DNA of 64,000 nucleotides. Source: Cervus elaphus (lineage: Eukaryota > Chordata > Mammalia > Artiodactyla > Cervidae). The stretch is from the NCBI RefSeq assembly GCF_910594005.1, contig NC_057824.1:25881314-25945313 (forward strand), read 5' to 3'. The position numbers and the translations under genes were made by a program. Within the stretch, counting starts at the first letter, position 1, and each line of letters starts with the position of its first letter. Of this stretch, positions 44,771 through 55,189 are shown piece by piece. The notes below the pieces were generated by a model. It searched no databases, had not been told where the DNA came from, and was given only the letters and a program-made list of their open reading frames with translations.

Positions 44771-45369
44771 TCACAGGACTGAATGCCTTCCTCAAACACT
44801 GAACACTGCTCCCTCCCAAGCTGGAGTAAGTCCTTCTCTTCTAAAATTATTTCTGAACTTTACTGAGATACAATTTATGTCAAATAAACTGTTAAGCTGC
44901 ACATATTTATGATATTTAATTCAATGAGGTTTGGCAGATTACACACCTGTGAAAGAACCACACAGGTACAGAACACACTTTCCTCACCCCGAGTCTCTTT
45001 GCGCCCCCTTTTCAAGCCATACTTGCCTCCGCCCTGTTCCCTAGCAACCACTGACCTGTTTCCTGTCACTATAGATTAATTTGTTTTTTCTAGACTTTTA
45101 TGCAAATGGAACAGACTTAAATGGAGAGGAAAAAATGTGACTTGTTTCACTCAGCAAAATATCTTTGCGATTCATCTCTGTTATTGCACGTATCAGTAGT
45201 TCTTTTTAAGGCTGAATAGTACCCCATCATAGGAATATACCACATTTTGCTCATTCATTCAGTTATTGATGGGCATTCAGGCTGTTTCTAGTTTTAGTTA
45301 TTATTACAAATAAGGTACTACATACAAATTTTGGGGTGGAAGTATGTCTACAACTTTCTTAGGTAACTA

Positions 45370-46641
45370 TTAGGTTGGTGCAAAAGTAATTGTGGTTTTG
45401 TATTGTTGAATTTGCTGCTTGATATTGGAATATATTCTTAAATAAATGTGGTTATGTTATACATCATTTTAATGTGGATTTCTCACTTTGTGTTTTTTTG
45501 ACAATGACATTACTTGCTGTTTATTTTACATTTATTTTAGACTATATAAATGACGTTAGACGAAAAGCAAATTCAAGTGACTTTTATTCGAGTTCAAAAT
45601 GGGTTGTAAAGCAGCAGAGACAACTCGCAACATCAACAACACATTTGGCCCAGAAACTGCTAATGAATGTACAGTGCAATGGTGTTTCAAGAAGTTTTGC
45701 AAAGGAGACAAGAGCCTTGAAGATAAGAAGCATGGTGGTCAGCCATTGGAATTGGACAATGACCAACTGAGAGCCATCATCGAAGCTGATCCTCTTATAA
45801 ATACACAAGAAGTTGCAGAAGAACTCAACATCAACCATTCTACAGTTGTTAGGCATTTGAAGGAAATTGGAACGGTGAAAAAGCTCAATTAAGTGGGTGC
45901 CTCATGAGCTGACCACAAATAAAAAAAAATCATTTTGAAGTGTTGCCGTCTCCTATTCTATGCAACAACAATGAATCACTCTTCGATTGGATTGCGATGT
46001 GTGACAAAAGCAGATTTTTCTATGACAACCAGTGAGGGCCATCTCAGTGGCTGCACTGAGAGAAGCTCCAAAGCACTTCTGAGAGCCAAACTTGAACCAG
46101 AAGGTCATGGTCACTGTCTTGTGGCCTGTTGTCCTGCTGATCCACTATAGCTTTCTGAATGCCAGCTAAACCACTACATAAAAGTACACTCAGCAAATCG
46201 ATGAGATGCACCAAAAACCGCAACACCTGCAGCCAGCATTGATCAACAGAACGGGCCCAGTTCTTTCCCATGACAGGGCCTGACCACAGGTCACACAACC
46301 CACACTTCAAAAGTTGAATGAATTTGGCTACAAAGTTTTGCCTCATCTGCCATATTCACCTGACCTCTCACCAACTGACCACCACTTCTTCAAGCATCTC
46401 GACATCTCCCTGTTTGCAGGGAAAACACTCTCACAACCAGCAGGAGGCAAAAAGTGCTAAGATTTGTCGAATCCCAAAGCATGGGTTGTTATGCTACGGG
46501 GACAAGCAAACTTATTTCTCATTGGCAAAAAATGCGTTGATTGTGATGGTTCCTATTTTGATTAATAAAGATATGTTTCAGTCTAGTTATAATGTTTAAA
46601 ATTTGTGGTCTGAAACTTCCATTACTTTTTCATCAACCTAA
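45370..46641 (+). mobile_element. near full-length mariner (Hsmar1-like)
   Basis: Begins ttaggttggtgcaaaagtaa and ends with the inverted partner ('cattactttttcatcaacctaa'). A TA target duplication lies at 45368-45369 and 46642-46643. The 1272 bp are close to the ~1.29 kb of Hsmar1. The transposase is present but dead. The element sits in an antisense old L1, whose text rejoins across the TA site. Confidence 0.95.
45599..46500 (+). pseudogene. mariner transposase pseudogene
   Basis: The first 97 residues are open and match the N-terminal DNA-binding part of an Hsmar1-type transposase, with two helix-turn-helix segments: 'AAETTRNINNTFGP' and 'VAEELNINHSTVVRHLK'. An extra T after KKLN shifts the frame. 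Downstream, the pieces around the three catalytic acidic positions are still readable: MCDKS near 45993, a HD-R-A then stop near 46271, and SPTDHHFF near 46374. Frameshifts and an in-frame TGA rule out a functional enzyme. Cut-and-paste activity at TA sites is known for the family. Confidence 0.93.
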
Positions 46642-47267
46642 TACCTAGGAATAAAACTGCTGTGTCTTATGGGGGACTTTCATTTTTTAAGAAATTGTAC
46701 AGGATTGTACAATCCTAACATGCTTGTACAAGACTTTTCCTTATTCACTGCTCACAGAACACTTCTGGTACTTCTGCTCAACAGATATTAGGGTTTTTTT
46801 TTCCCCTCCCCACATGAAGCAATTCTGCAAAACGCACTGGGTGTACTACAATGTAACTCAACTCTGACATTATCTACCTAGATACCAGGTCAGATTCCAA
46901 AGGATTAAGGTTCAGTGCCACAAGACTGCCTCACCTGCACTTCAGATGCAAGTCCAGGTCCTTCTGTGCTTCTGATGGATCAGCTCTAAAGTGGAGGTTC
47001 CCACAATGCCCTTGTTGGGTTAAATGAAATTTGCTATAGGGCTCATAGAACTCAGGGAAACATTTCGCTTACTAGATCACTGGCTTATTATAAAAGGATA
47101 TAACTCAGGAACAGCTGGATGAAGAGATGCACAGGGCAAGGTGTGTGGGAAGGGGCACAGAGCTTCCGTGCCCCCTCAGGTGTGGCACTTCCAGCACCAT
47201 CACCCATCCTCTGGGTTTTCATGGAAACTGCTACCTGGCACCCTTGCTTAAAACATCGCTTGTGGTG

Positions 47268-47485
47268 GTAGATGGTGGTTTAGTCGCTAAGTCATGTTCC
47301 ACTCTTTGCGACCCCGTGGACTGTAGCCCACCAGGCTCCTCTATCTGTAGGATTTCCCAGGCAAGAACACTGAAGTGGGTTGCCATTTCCTTCTCCAGGG
47401 GCTCTTCCTGACCCAGGGATTAAACCCAGGTCTCTAGCATTACAGGTAGATTCTTTGCTGTCTGAGACTCAGGGAAGCACCAAAA
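47268..47485 (-). mobile_element. Bov-tA SINE
   Basis: 'tggtttagtcgctaagtcat' to 'tctgagactcagggaagc'. Confidence 0.92.
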
Positions 47486-47633
47486 CATCACTTGCTGGTG
47501 ATTAATTCAGTCTCCAGCCTCCTGGCCCTCCCCTGAGGATGGGGGATGGGCCTGAAAGTTCCCACCTTCTAATCTGGTTCCCTGGGTAACCAGTCCCAAT
47601 CTATCGATTTCTAAAAGTTGCCTCACTAACATA

Positions 47634-48360
47634 GACAGTTCAGTTCAGTCACTCAGTTGTGTCCAACTCTTTGCAACCCCATGGACTGCAGCATGCCAGG
47701 CTTCCCTGTCCATCACCAACTCCCAGAGCTTGTTCAAACTCATGTCCCTTGAGTTGGTGATGCCATCCAACCATCTCATCCCCTGTCGTCCCCTTCTTCT
47801 CCTGCCTTCAATCTTTGCCAGCATCAGGGTCTTTTCCAATGAGTCGGATCAGGTGGCCAAAGTATTGGAGTTTCAGCTTCAGCATCAGCCCTTCCAATCA
47901 AACTGATTTCCTTTACTGGTTGGATCTCCTTGCTGTCCAAGGGACTCTCAAGAGTCTTTTCCAATACCACAGTTCAAAAGCATCAATTTTTTGGCACTCA
48001 GCTATCTTTACAGTCCAACTCTCACATCCATACATGACTACTGAAAAAAACCATAGCTTTGACTAGATGGACCTTTGTCGGCAAAGTAATATCTCTGCTT
48101 TTTAATATGCTATCTAGGTTAGTCATAGCTTTTCTTCCAAGGAGCAAGCGTCTTTTAATTTCATGGCTGCACTCACCACCTGCAGTGATTTTGGAGCCCC
48201 CCAAAATAAAGTCTCTCACTGTTTCCATTGTTTCCCCATCTATTTGCCATAAAGTGATGGGACTGGATGCCATGATCTTCCTTTTCTGAATGTTGAGTTT
48301 TAAGCCAACTTTTTCACTCTCCTCTTTCACTTTCATCAAGGAATTCTTCTCTCTCAGCAT
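47634..48360 (-). mobile_element. BovB 3' region with CAGTT tail
   Basis: Starts with cagttcagttcag at 47636 and runs to 'tcatcaaggaattcttctct'. The coding region is broken, with only short BovB C-terminal pieces. Confidence 0.94.
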
Positions 48361-48866
48361 TTAAGAAATTCCAAGGGTTTTAGGAACTTTGCTTGGGACA
48401 GGGATGAAGACCAAAAATATATTTCTTATTATGAATCACAGTATCACAGAGTTGTACCAAAGTCTCACTAACATTTGGTATTGTGAACCTTTTACCCTTT
48501 TAGCAATTTTACTTAGTGACAGATAGCACTGCACTGTAGTTTTAATCTGTACTTCCATGTGGGCTGTGATGGTGAGCATTTTTCATGTGTTTGTTAGCCA
48601 TTCATATATTTTAAGTCTGTTAAAATATTTCATCCATCTTTTTTAGTAACCTTTTTAAAATTGAGTTGTTAAGAGTTCCTTACATATTCTGGATACAACT
48701 GTGCTGCAAATATATCATTCCAGTATATAGCTTGCCTTCTGATTTGTTAGTGATGTCCTTTGAACAGCAGAATCTTTTTAAAGTTCAATTTGGTGATATT
48801 TTGTATTTGCTGAGAGTTTGGAATTTGTAAACGTCTATCTTTTACCAAATATGGGAAGTTGCTGGC

Positions 48867-48913
48867 TTTAGAGTCTTCAAATTTTTTTTTTTTTTTTTTT
48901 AGAGTCTTCAAAT
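48867..48913. repeat. 16-bp direct repeat flanking a T15 run
   Basis: tttagagtcttcaaat occurs at 48867-48882 and 48898-48913, separated only by 15 T residues (48883-48897). It looks like a target-site duplication around a bare poly(A) tail inserted on the minus strand. Confidence 0.9.
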
Positions 48914-48926
48914 ATTTTTTTGCTCC

Positions 48927-48951
48927 ATGAGTCCCCTTTTGGGGGACTCAT
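48927..48951. repeat. perfect 10-bp hairpin
   Basis: atgagtcccc and ggggactcat pair around the loop ttttg. No T-run terminator follows and no function is known. Confidence 0.85.
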
Positions 48952-48967
48952 ATTACTTACAAGTCCC

Positions 48968-49160
48968 AGATGCTTGGAAAGACTGAGGGCAGAAGGAGAA
49001 GAGGGCATCAGAGGATGAAATGGCTGGATGGCATCACCAATGCAATGGACATGAACTTGGGCAAACTTTGGGAGATGGTGAGGGACAGAGAGGCCTGGCA
49101 TGCTGCAGTGCATGAGGTTGCAAAGAGTTGGACACGACTGGGCAACCGAACAATAACAAC
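48968..49160 (+). mobile_element. BovB 3' fragment
   Basis: 'agatgcttggaaagactgag' to 'cgactgggcaaccgaacaat', with a short ACAATAACAAC tail. Confidence 0.9.
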
Positions 49161-49171
49161 ATTGCCTGTAT

Positions 49172-49425
49172 GGGGGCTTTCCTGGTGGCTCAAATGATAA
49201 AGAATCTGCTATATTTGCTTCCCTGGTGGCACAGAGGTAAAGAATCTGCCTGCCAATGTAGGAGACACAGGTTCAATCCTTGGGTTGGGAAGATCCCCTG
49301 GAGAAGGAAATGGCAACCCACTCCAGTATTCTTGTCTGGAAGATTTCATGGACAGAAGAGCCTGGCAGGCTACAGTTCATGGGGTCACAGAGAGTTGGAC
49401 ACAATTGAGCACACACACACTTCAC
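49172..49425 (+). mobile_element. Bov-tA SINE with duplicated head
   Basis: Two tandem tRNA-like heads ('gctttcctggtggctcaaat' at 49176 and 'gcttccctggtggcacagag' at 49219) precede one body ending 'ggacacaattgagcac'. Either a head duplication or a SINE inserted into a SINE. Confidence 0.88.
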
Positions 49426-49439
49426 CTGTGTATTAGACC

Positions 49440-50560
49440 TTTTGACATTGTCCCTGAGGCTTTTTTTCCAATCTTTTTAAAATCTTTGTCTTTATTTTAT
49501 TCAATATTTATTTATTTATTTAGCTGTGCTGGGTCTTAGTTGCGGTACGAAGGATCTAGTTTCCTGCACAAGGATAGAACCTGGTCCCCCTGCATTGGAA
49601 GCATGGAGTGAGTCTTATCTGCTGGACCATCAGGCAAGTTCCTTCGTTAAGCTGGGTGATTTCTATTCACCTATCTTCATGTTCATCCATTCCATTCTGA
49701 GATTAAGCCCATTCAGGACATTTTAAGATTTCAGATATTGTTTTTTGATTCAGAAATTTCCATTTGATTATTTTGATACATCCTATTTCTCAGGTGAAAT
49801 ATCTTTTATATCAATTCATTATAAGCATATCTTTTACTTCTTTGGGCATTGTTTTCATAGCTACTTTATTGCCCCAGTGTGATAATTCCAACATTTGGGA
49901 TTGACTACCTTTTCCTTTGAGAGTGACTCACATTTTCTTGTTGTTTTTGTTTGTTTTTTGGTACATCACGTGATTTGGATTGCATCCTGGGAATTGTGCA
50001 TGTTAAACTGTGGAGACTTGGAATTCTGTTATATCCCTCTGAAGAAGGTTGAGGCTTTTGCTTTAGCAGGCTGTTAACTTGATTAGACTCAAATGGTAAG
50101 TTCTCTGTTGCTTGCCCTTAGCAGCAGTTCAAACAGCAGTTCAATTCTTCAAGTTTCTGCTACTCAGTCTGTGCAGTTCATATATTCTTAGAGTTAAGCC
50201 AGAGATTTATATGAAGTTCACTTAGAAAATCAGGAGATGACCATCCCCAGCTGTCTGGGATTCTTCACTCTCCAGTGACCTGGGCTTCATCCCTGGCTCC
50301 TCTGGTCAAATAGATGCTAGGTTTGGGAGAAACCTTTATCCATCTCAGCTGACTGCTCTACAACTGTGGTTAACCCTCAGGGCAAAGTGAAGGGGGGAGA
50401 GGGAAAGTTCTGAGCTCCCTGTTTCTGTTCACTCTCCAAACGACCAAGTAGGATTTTTAAGTTTATAGTTATCTGCAGAAGGACTGGTCTGTGGGAATTA
50501 AACCACTCAGCTCTGAGTAAAGCCCATTCCTTCTCTATTTCTTCAGTGTGCACCAGTCTG
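49440..50560 (-). mobile_element. old L1M 5' part, antisense
   Basis: 'gaccttttgacattgtccct', 'tcacctatcttcatgttcat', 'ttgcatcctgggaattgtgc', 'gctttagcaggctgttaact' resemble the 5' UTR/early region of an old L1 in antisense. With 44845-48866 it may be one element lacking most of ORF2. Confidence 0.55.
49503..49645 (-). mobile_element. CHR-type SINE
   Basis: 'tttatttagctgtgctgggt', 'caaggatagaacctggtccc', 'ctgctggaccatcaggcaag'. Confidence 0.87.
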
Positions 50561-51164
50561 AACTTTAAGAAAAAAAAAAAAAAAAGAATTCCTCTTCACC
50601 CCTTCTGTGACTTCCATCTGTCTTTTCTTGTGCTGAAACAAAGATGTTCCCTAAAGGTCTATTTTAAGGTTCTGACCTTAAGGCTCTTCCAAGACTGCTA
50701 AATTTTCTCAGGAATCTCATTCATTCACATAACCTTTCTTTCTGGGAAGCACTTCCAAGATGCGTTTTTCACTTCTTTTGAGTCCCTCACTTGGATTTTC
50801 AGCCCTCTCTTTTCCCGTATAACCTTTGGTCTAGAGTCAGTCCCTTCTCTGGGCTCACCTGCTTTGGTTACCGGTACAGTATTTGTTCAGTAAGCAGGAC
50901 TTACAGTTACTAAGTCAGGAACACATCTCTTTTAACTCCCAATTTCTTCACTTTGAGTGGAGAACCAAGATAACACTGATATTATTCACTGACTTGTTGT
51001 TGACAATACCTAACTCTAAGGACAATCCCAAAAGAACTACCACAAGGCTTGGGAATATGGCCTCTTTTCCTTCCTTCCCTCCCTGTATTGAGTGCTAATG
51101 TATTATGTTAATACATTACAATATTGATGTCACCACCAGTATTGATATACATTGTATTCCACAT
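50561..51164. other. unique sequence with A run
   Basis: A run of A near 50570-50585. No gene recognised. Confidence 0.45.
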
Positions 51165-51600
51165 TCATTACCAAGTCCTTATTGAGCAGCTGCTCTGTCC
51201 CAGGCAGGGTTCTAAGCATTGGGAAGAGTGGCCAATGAGACAGACAAGGTCCTTCCTGCTGTGGAGCTTGCATTCTGGGTGGGGGTGAGTGGTACACATC
51301 AAGATCATGGAAAAACAAGCAAAGTCCTTAGTGATACGCTATGAAGGAAATAAATGAGCGGGGGAAGCGATGCCTGTGGCGGATGAGGAGCATAACGACA
51401 GACAGGTGGGGAAAGAAGGCCATTCTGAGGACGTCTGACCTAGAGCCCCAAAGGACAGGAAGCCACTTCCCATCAGAGACAGCAAGTGCACAGGGCAGTG
51501 GGGCTGTCAGCAAGAGCAAGGGGGCGGAGCCCAGGCCGAGAGGCGGGGCGGGGCAGAGTGGGCGGGGCCTGGGAAGTCACAGGAAGGAGTCTGAACTTCC
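51165..51600 (+). mobile_element. ancient mammalian repeat with GC-box cluster
   Basis: 'ttattgagcagctgctctgt', 'ggttctaagcattgggaaga', 'ctgctgtggagcttgcattc', 'acgctatgaaggaaataaat' follow a widespread old mammalian repeat, class uncertain. Its end (51518-51570) contains three GGGCGG/GGCGGGG motifs. Confidence 0.55.
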
Positions 51601-52346
51601 TTCTAAACCAGATGCAAAGCCCCTTTAAGGAAGAAAATTACTTTTTAAAGACAAATATCAGAACAGAAAATAAAAGGTAATTTTTGAATATTCACATTTA
51701 ATGAAATTTATTTACAGAGTTTTTTTTTTTTTAACTTATATAGTTCCTTTGGGTTTTATCTAAAGAAAAAAGCCTATCTGAATATATATTTTTGTGTGTG
51801 TATGTGTGTAGTCACTAATGAAAATCCACTGACGGAAAAAGAAAATTTAGTCACTAAAATGTTTTCTAGAAAGATGCTAGAGGTCATTTATTAATCCGAG
51901 AAAAAAATTCTTCATTTTGTGTGTATATAAATATACCTAAAGAGCTCTCCAATGGCATTAAGACAGTATTTTATGAAGTTATAAAAAAAAATCAATATTA
52001 CCTGTCAAGTACTCTCTCTTGAATGTGCAACCAAAACCGCTAAGGTTATCTGAACAAGAAATCCCTGGCGTCTATTACAGAGAGCTTTTAATAGAACTTG
52101 CCTTGACAATTTATTCCTAAATCTTCTTTTTTCTCTTTAGCTCAATACAGTATTGCCACTTAATTTCACGACTGCAAAAGGCTGTTTTAGACACTACTTG
52201 GGGAATAAGTATTAAGGGTTCAAGTAAATGCAAATGATGTTTTTGCTACCTTTTCTCAAAAGATTTCACATAAGAGAACAGACTGTAATATTAAATTGTA
52301 TTATGTATATATAGATTTACAACTCAGTCTCTTTTGCAGGCACATA
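51601..52346. other. AT-rich, no recognised repeat
   Basis: T run at 51720-51732 and a TGTG-rich patch near 51793. Otherwise unique, no gene. Confidence 0.45.
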
Positions 52347-52356
52347 AGGTAAATGG

Positions 52357-52567
52357 GGTGGCTCAGGGGTAAAGAATCTGCCTGCCAATGCAGGATATGC
52401 CAGAGAAGTGGGTTTGATTCCTGGGTCAGGAAGATCCCCTGGAGAAGGAAATGGCAATCCACTCCAGTATTCTTGCCTGGAAAATCCCATGGACAGAGGA
52501 GCCCGGCGGACTGCAGTCCATGGGGTCACAAAGAGTCAGACACAGCTGAGTGACTGAGCATGCTCAC
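52357..52567 (+). mobile_element. Bov-tA SINE
   Basis: 'gggtggctcaggggtaaaga' to 'cacagctgagtgactgagc'. Imperfect flanks aaggtaaatgg / aagataaatgg. Confidence 0.92.
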
Positions 52568-52611
52568 AAGATAAATGGTCCTAGTTTTGTTTTTTTATAG
52601 TGCTATGAACA

Positions 52612-52697
52612 TTGCTGTTGTTCAGTCACTCAGTTGTGTCTGACTCTTTGCGACCCCATGGACTGCAGCATGCCAGGCTTCTCTGTCCTTCACTGTG
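52612..52697 (-). mobile_element. BovB tail fragment
   Basis: 'ttgctgttgttcagtcactc' to 'cttctctgtccttcactgtg'. Confidence 0.88.
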
Positions 52698-52699
52698 TA

Positions 52700-52812
52700 T
52701 CCTTTTAAAATTTTTTTTAATGGAATATAGTTGATTTACAAGGTTGTATTAGTTTCTGCCATACAGTAAAGTGAATCAGTTACACATATACATATGTCCA
52801 TTCTTTTTTAGA
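52700..52812 (-). mobile_element. L1 3' tail fragment
   Basis: 'aatggaatatagttgattta', 'agtgaatcagttacacatat' in antisense, between two BovB tails of opposite orientation. Confidence 0.82.
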
Positions 52813-52844
52813 TTCTTTTCCTAGTCCTAGTTATTCAACTCAAT

Positions 52845-52959
52845 TGACATTAATTTGACCAAACTCTGGGAGATAGTGAAGGACAGGGGAGCCTGGTGTG
52901 CTGCAGTCCATGGGGTCTTAAAGAGTCAGACACGACTTAGCGACTGAATCACAACAACA
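52845..52959 (+). mobile_element. BovB tail fragment
   Basis: 'caattgacattaatttgacc' to 'gcgactgaatcacaacaac'. The repeat agttatt lies near 52830 and 52961. Confidence 0.88.
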
Positions 52960-52960
52960 A

Positions 52961-53654
52961 GTTATTCAGGCTTAAAACTTGAGTCTATTAGGGACTATCT
53001 TGGAATACTGAAAATCAAGACATTATGAAATACTCCAGGAAATTTTCCACATCCCCCCATCCCCACTCTGCCCTCCAACCTGAGGGGACACATGACTGAA
53101 GACTTGAGATGAACTTATTTATTGTAAAAAGCAAATATGGTTAAGATGATCATCTCTCCACCTGTGGTCCACAAACCCACTCCTGAGTCTTGACAACCTG
53201 ATTCTAGATCACTGTAAATATCCTTCTTCCTTTAGCAGTCCCTTATTTCTTTTCCAATTAAAATCATTAATTGAAGCGGGGAGCCCTGAGAGAGCAGCTG
53301 GCTTCCTACCCCCTGGGGCGGGAACCTGAACAAGGAAGGAAGCATCACCTGCTGAAGCATCTACTGGTGTGGCCAGAGCTATGTCCTGTGGCCCATTATG
53401 GTTCAGTTCAGCTTTTCAGTTTCCTCCAGTGGAAATTCTCTGCCTGGAACAACCTGTTCCTTGGACAGGCTTTCGCCACCCTGAACCTGGTGTCAGAGAA
53501 GGGGCTTCTGGGCCCTGCTCAGGCTTTGCAAACCTAGGGATGAAGTCCCAGGGCCTCTAACACTGAGTGCTGAATGCTGACTACTGCCAAATGCAGGTAC
53601 AAACCTTTCACTTGTGAAAAATGTTTCCCAGGAAAGAGGACAGTGTTGGGGAAC
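52961..53654. other. no recognised gene or repeat
   Basis: Unique-looking; ORFs at 53271-53560 in two frames lack domains. Confidence 0.45.
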
Positions 53655-53790
53655 ACAGGCTCAGCAGCTGGACTGCTTACACTTCAATCCTGCCTTGCCC
53701 ACTGTGACCTTGGCCAAGTGGCCCCCTACTCTGAGCCAATGGACTTAAAACAGTACTTAGCAGATAATCAACAATCAAAACCATGGCACT
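53655..53790 (+). mobile_element. MIR
   Basis: 'aggctcagcagctggactgc', 'cactgtgaccttggccaagt', 'aacagtacttagcagataat'. Confidence 0.75.
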
Positions 53791-54679
53791 TATGATCATG
53801 GTGTGTTTTATTGTTTTATCATGGCATAAGGCACTTTTTAAAAAATATCTCTTTTTAAAAGGAAAAGGAATCAGAAGTGAACACACTGGTAATTATCAAC
53901 TATCAGACTTATAATAATTTCCTAACTCCTTTCTGAACCTAACACCACTGGAAAATAATGCTATTTGCTTACTTTAAAAATGGTGAGGATTTCATAGGAT
54001 TCCCTCCTCTTAGTATATTCTTAGAACTGATTCAAATGAATTCTTTTTAATTTCTTGCTGTGTTTTGAGTTAATTACCTTATTAGGTTTCTGGAAAAGGA
54101 GATCTAGAAGTTTCATTTCCATTACTTTAAATTATTTCCATATTCTTTCCCAAACCCAAGTGCCACAGTCTAGAGTATTTCTCACAGGTGACATGACAAG
54201 GTGTCTCCATTAGCCCTTGGTGACGAACTCTCCCCAATTGCCCCCAGGAACCCTGAATCTGCACCGACAATTCCAGTTCACAAGTTACGACATCCCAGGC
54301 CTCAGAAATCAAGGCTTACTGGTTATGCCTCTTCCTGAATTCCTCTTCTTGATTTCTTCTAGCCACATCTGTTGTGAAGAAAGATGAACACAAGGCAAGA
54401 ATGAGGCAGAACTCTTCAATAGAATCACACTAATTTTGAAAATTTTTAATTTTCTTGCCACATAACAATGAGCTATGGTGTGTCACTGATCTGGAGTATA
54501 ATTAACTTCTTGTCTTTTGTTCCTTATGAATTTACATATCCAATTATCTTTCACTTTAATTTCTCATGGTTTTGCTACATTGACTAAAACTTTTCAACAA
54601 GAAAGTCATTTAATTTAATGGACTTTGCAGTTCATTTGTAACCAGTTGGGTTTTTTTTTTTTTCTTTTTTCTTTTTTAG
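53791..54679. other. AT-rich repeat-poor flank of CPPED1
   Basis: No repeat recognised. It ends in a T-rich tract at 54651-54677. Confidence 0.45.
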
Positions 54680-54728
54680 GATGACTGAATGCTACTGCGT
54701 AACGCTGTGGAGTTTTCCTGGCAGGATG
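54680..54728 (+). other. exon-like segment bounded by strong splice signals
   Basis: A long pyrimidine tract ending ttttttag (AG at 54678-54679) precedes 49 nt that end at a consensus donor, g|gtgagt (GT at 54729-54730). The segment includes an ATG at 54681 followed at once by an in-frame TGA, so it would not be coding in that frame. No transcript is known to me; the T run could be a retroposon remnant and the match chance. Confidence 0.2.
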
Positions 54729-55189
54729 GTGAGTACCCAGGTTCCTGGTCCACCAGGACATCTGCTGAAAAAGATGTGGATGAACTAATGCAGTGGTCGG
54801 GAGCAGTGGAGAAGCAGTGGCGAGGTAGATTAAACAAAGACAATGTTGATTTTAACCCATCCATGCTCCTGATTAAGGCACCAGCAAGTGCATTTAATCA
54901 AAGTTGGTGCCAATTTAGATAACGTAGCCGAAAGCGCTGTTTTTGCCCCGGTAAATTCATGCTTCGTTTCTGGGGAACTCTGCCTCAGTTCCCATGTCTT
55001 CTGTGAAAGCAGAGCTAAGGGTCTCATAAATGGAGGATGATTTCCATCACAGGAGAATGCCCACATGTGGAGGAGTTGTTGCAGCAATGAATGAGAGGGA
55101 ATCAGGTGTGCCGCCCTTGACTGCAGAGATGGACCTTCAAGGGCTCGGTTCTAGTCTCTGGGATGAGGTTTTCAAATATGGACAATTTA
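54729..55189. other. repeat-poor sequence
   Basis: No recognised repeat or domain. Contains a 77-codon ORF (54689-54922) across the donor-like site. Possibly conserved non-coding DNA. Confidence 0.35.

Larger units (their letters stand above)
46736..48450 (-). mobile_element. old LTR-like element, antisense, split by Bov-tA and BovB
   Basis: The text 'gctcatagaactcagggaaa', 'agctggatgaagagatgcac', 'ggttccctgggtaaccagtc', 'cagggatgaagaccaaaaat' follows a known mammalian LTR-type repeat in antisense. The short repeat ttgtac at both edges (about 46724 and 48452) could be its target duplication. Family uncertain. Confidence 0.5.
44845..48866 (-). mobile_element. old L1M, antisense, 3' UTR and ORF2 end, split
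   Basis: Antisense L1 text: 'actttactgagatacaattt' (44860), 'ggctgaatagtaccccatca' (45212), 'tacctaggaataaaactgc' (46643), 'ggtgagcatttttcatgtgt' (48572), 'cagtatatagcttgccttct' (48721). The pieces are collinear once a mariner (45370-46641) and an LTR-like block with its own nested elements (46736-48450) are removed. Confidence 0.75.

Noticed and set aside
47622..48474. Direct repeat ctcactaacat as the TSD of one insertion
   Set aside because: The left copy lies inside the LTR-like text and the right copy inside old L1 text that naturally reads this way, so the match is probably chance.
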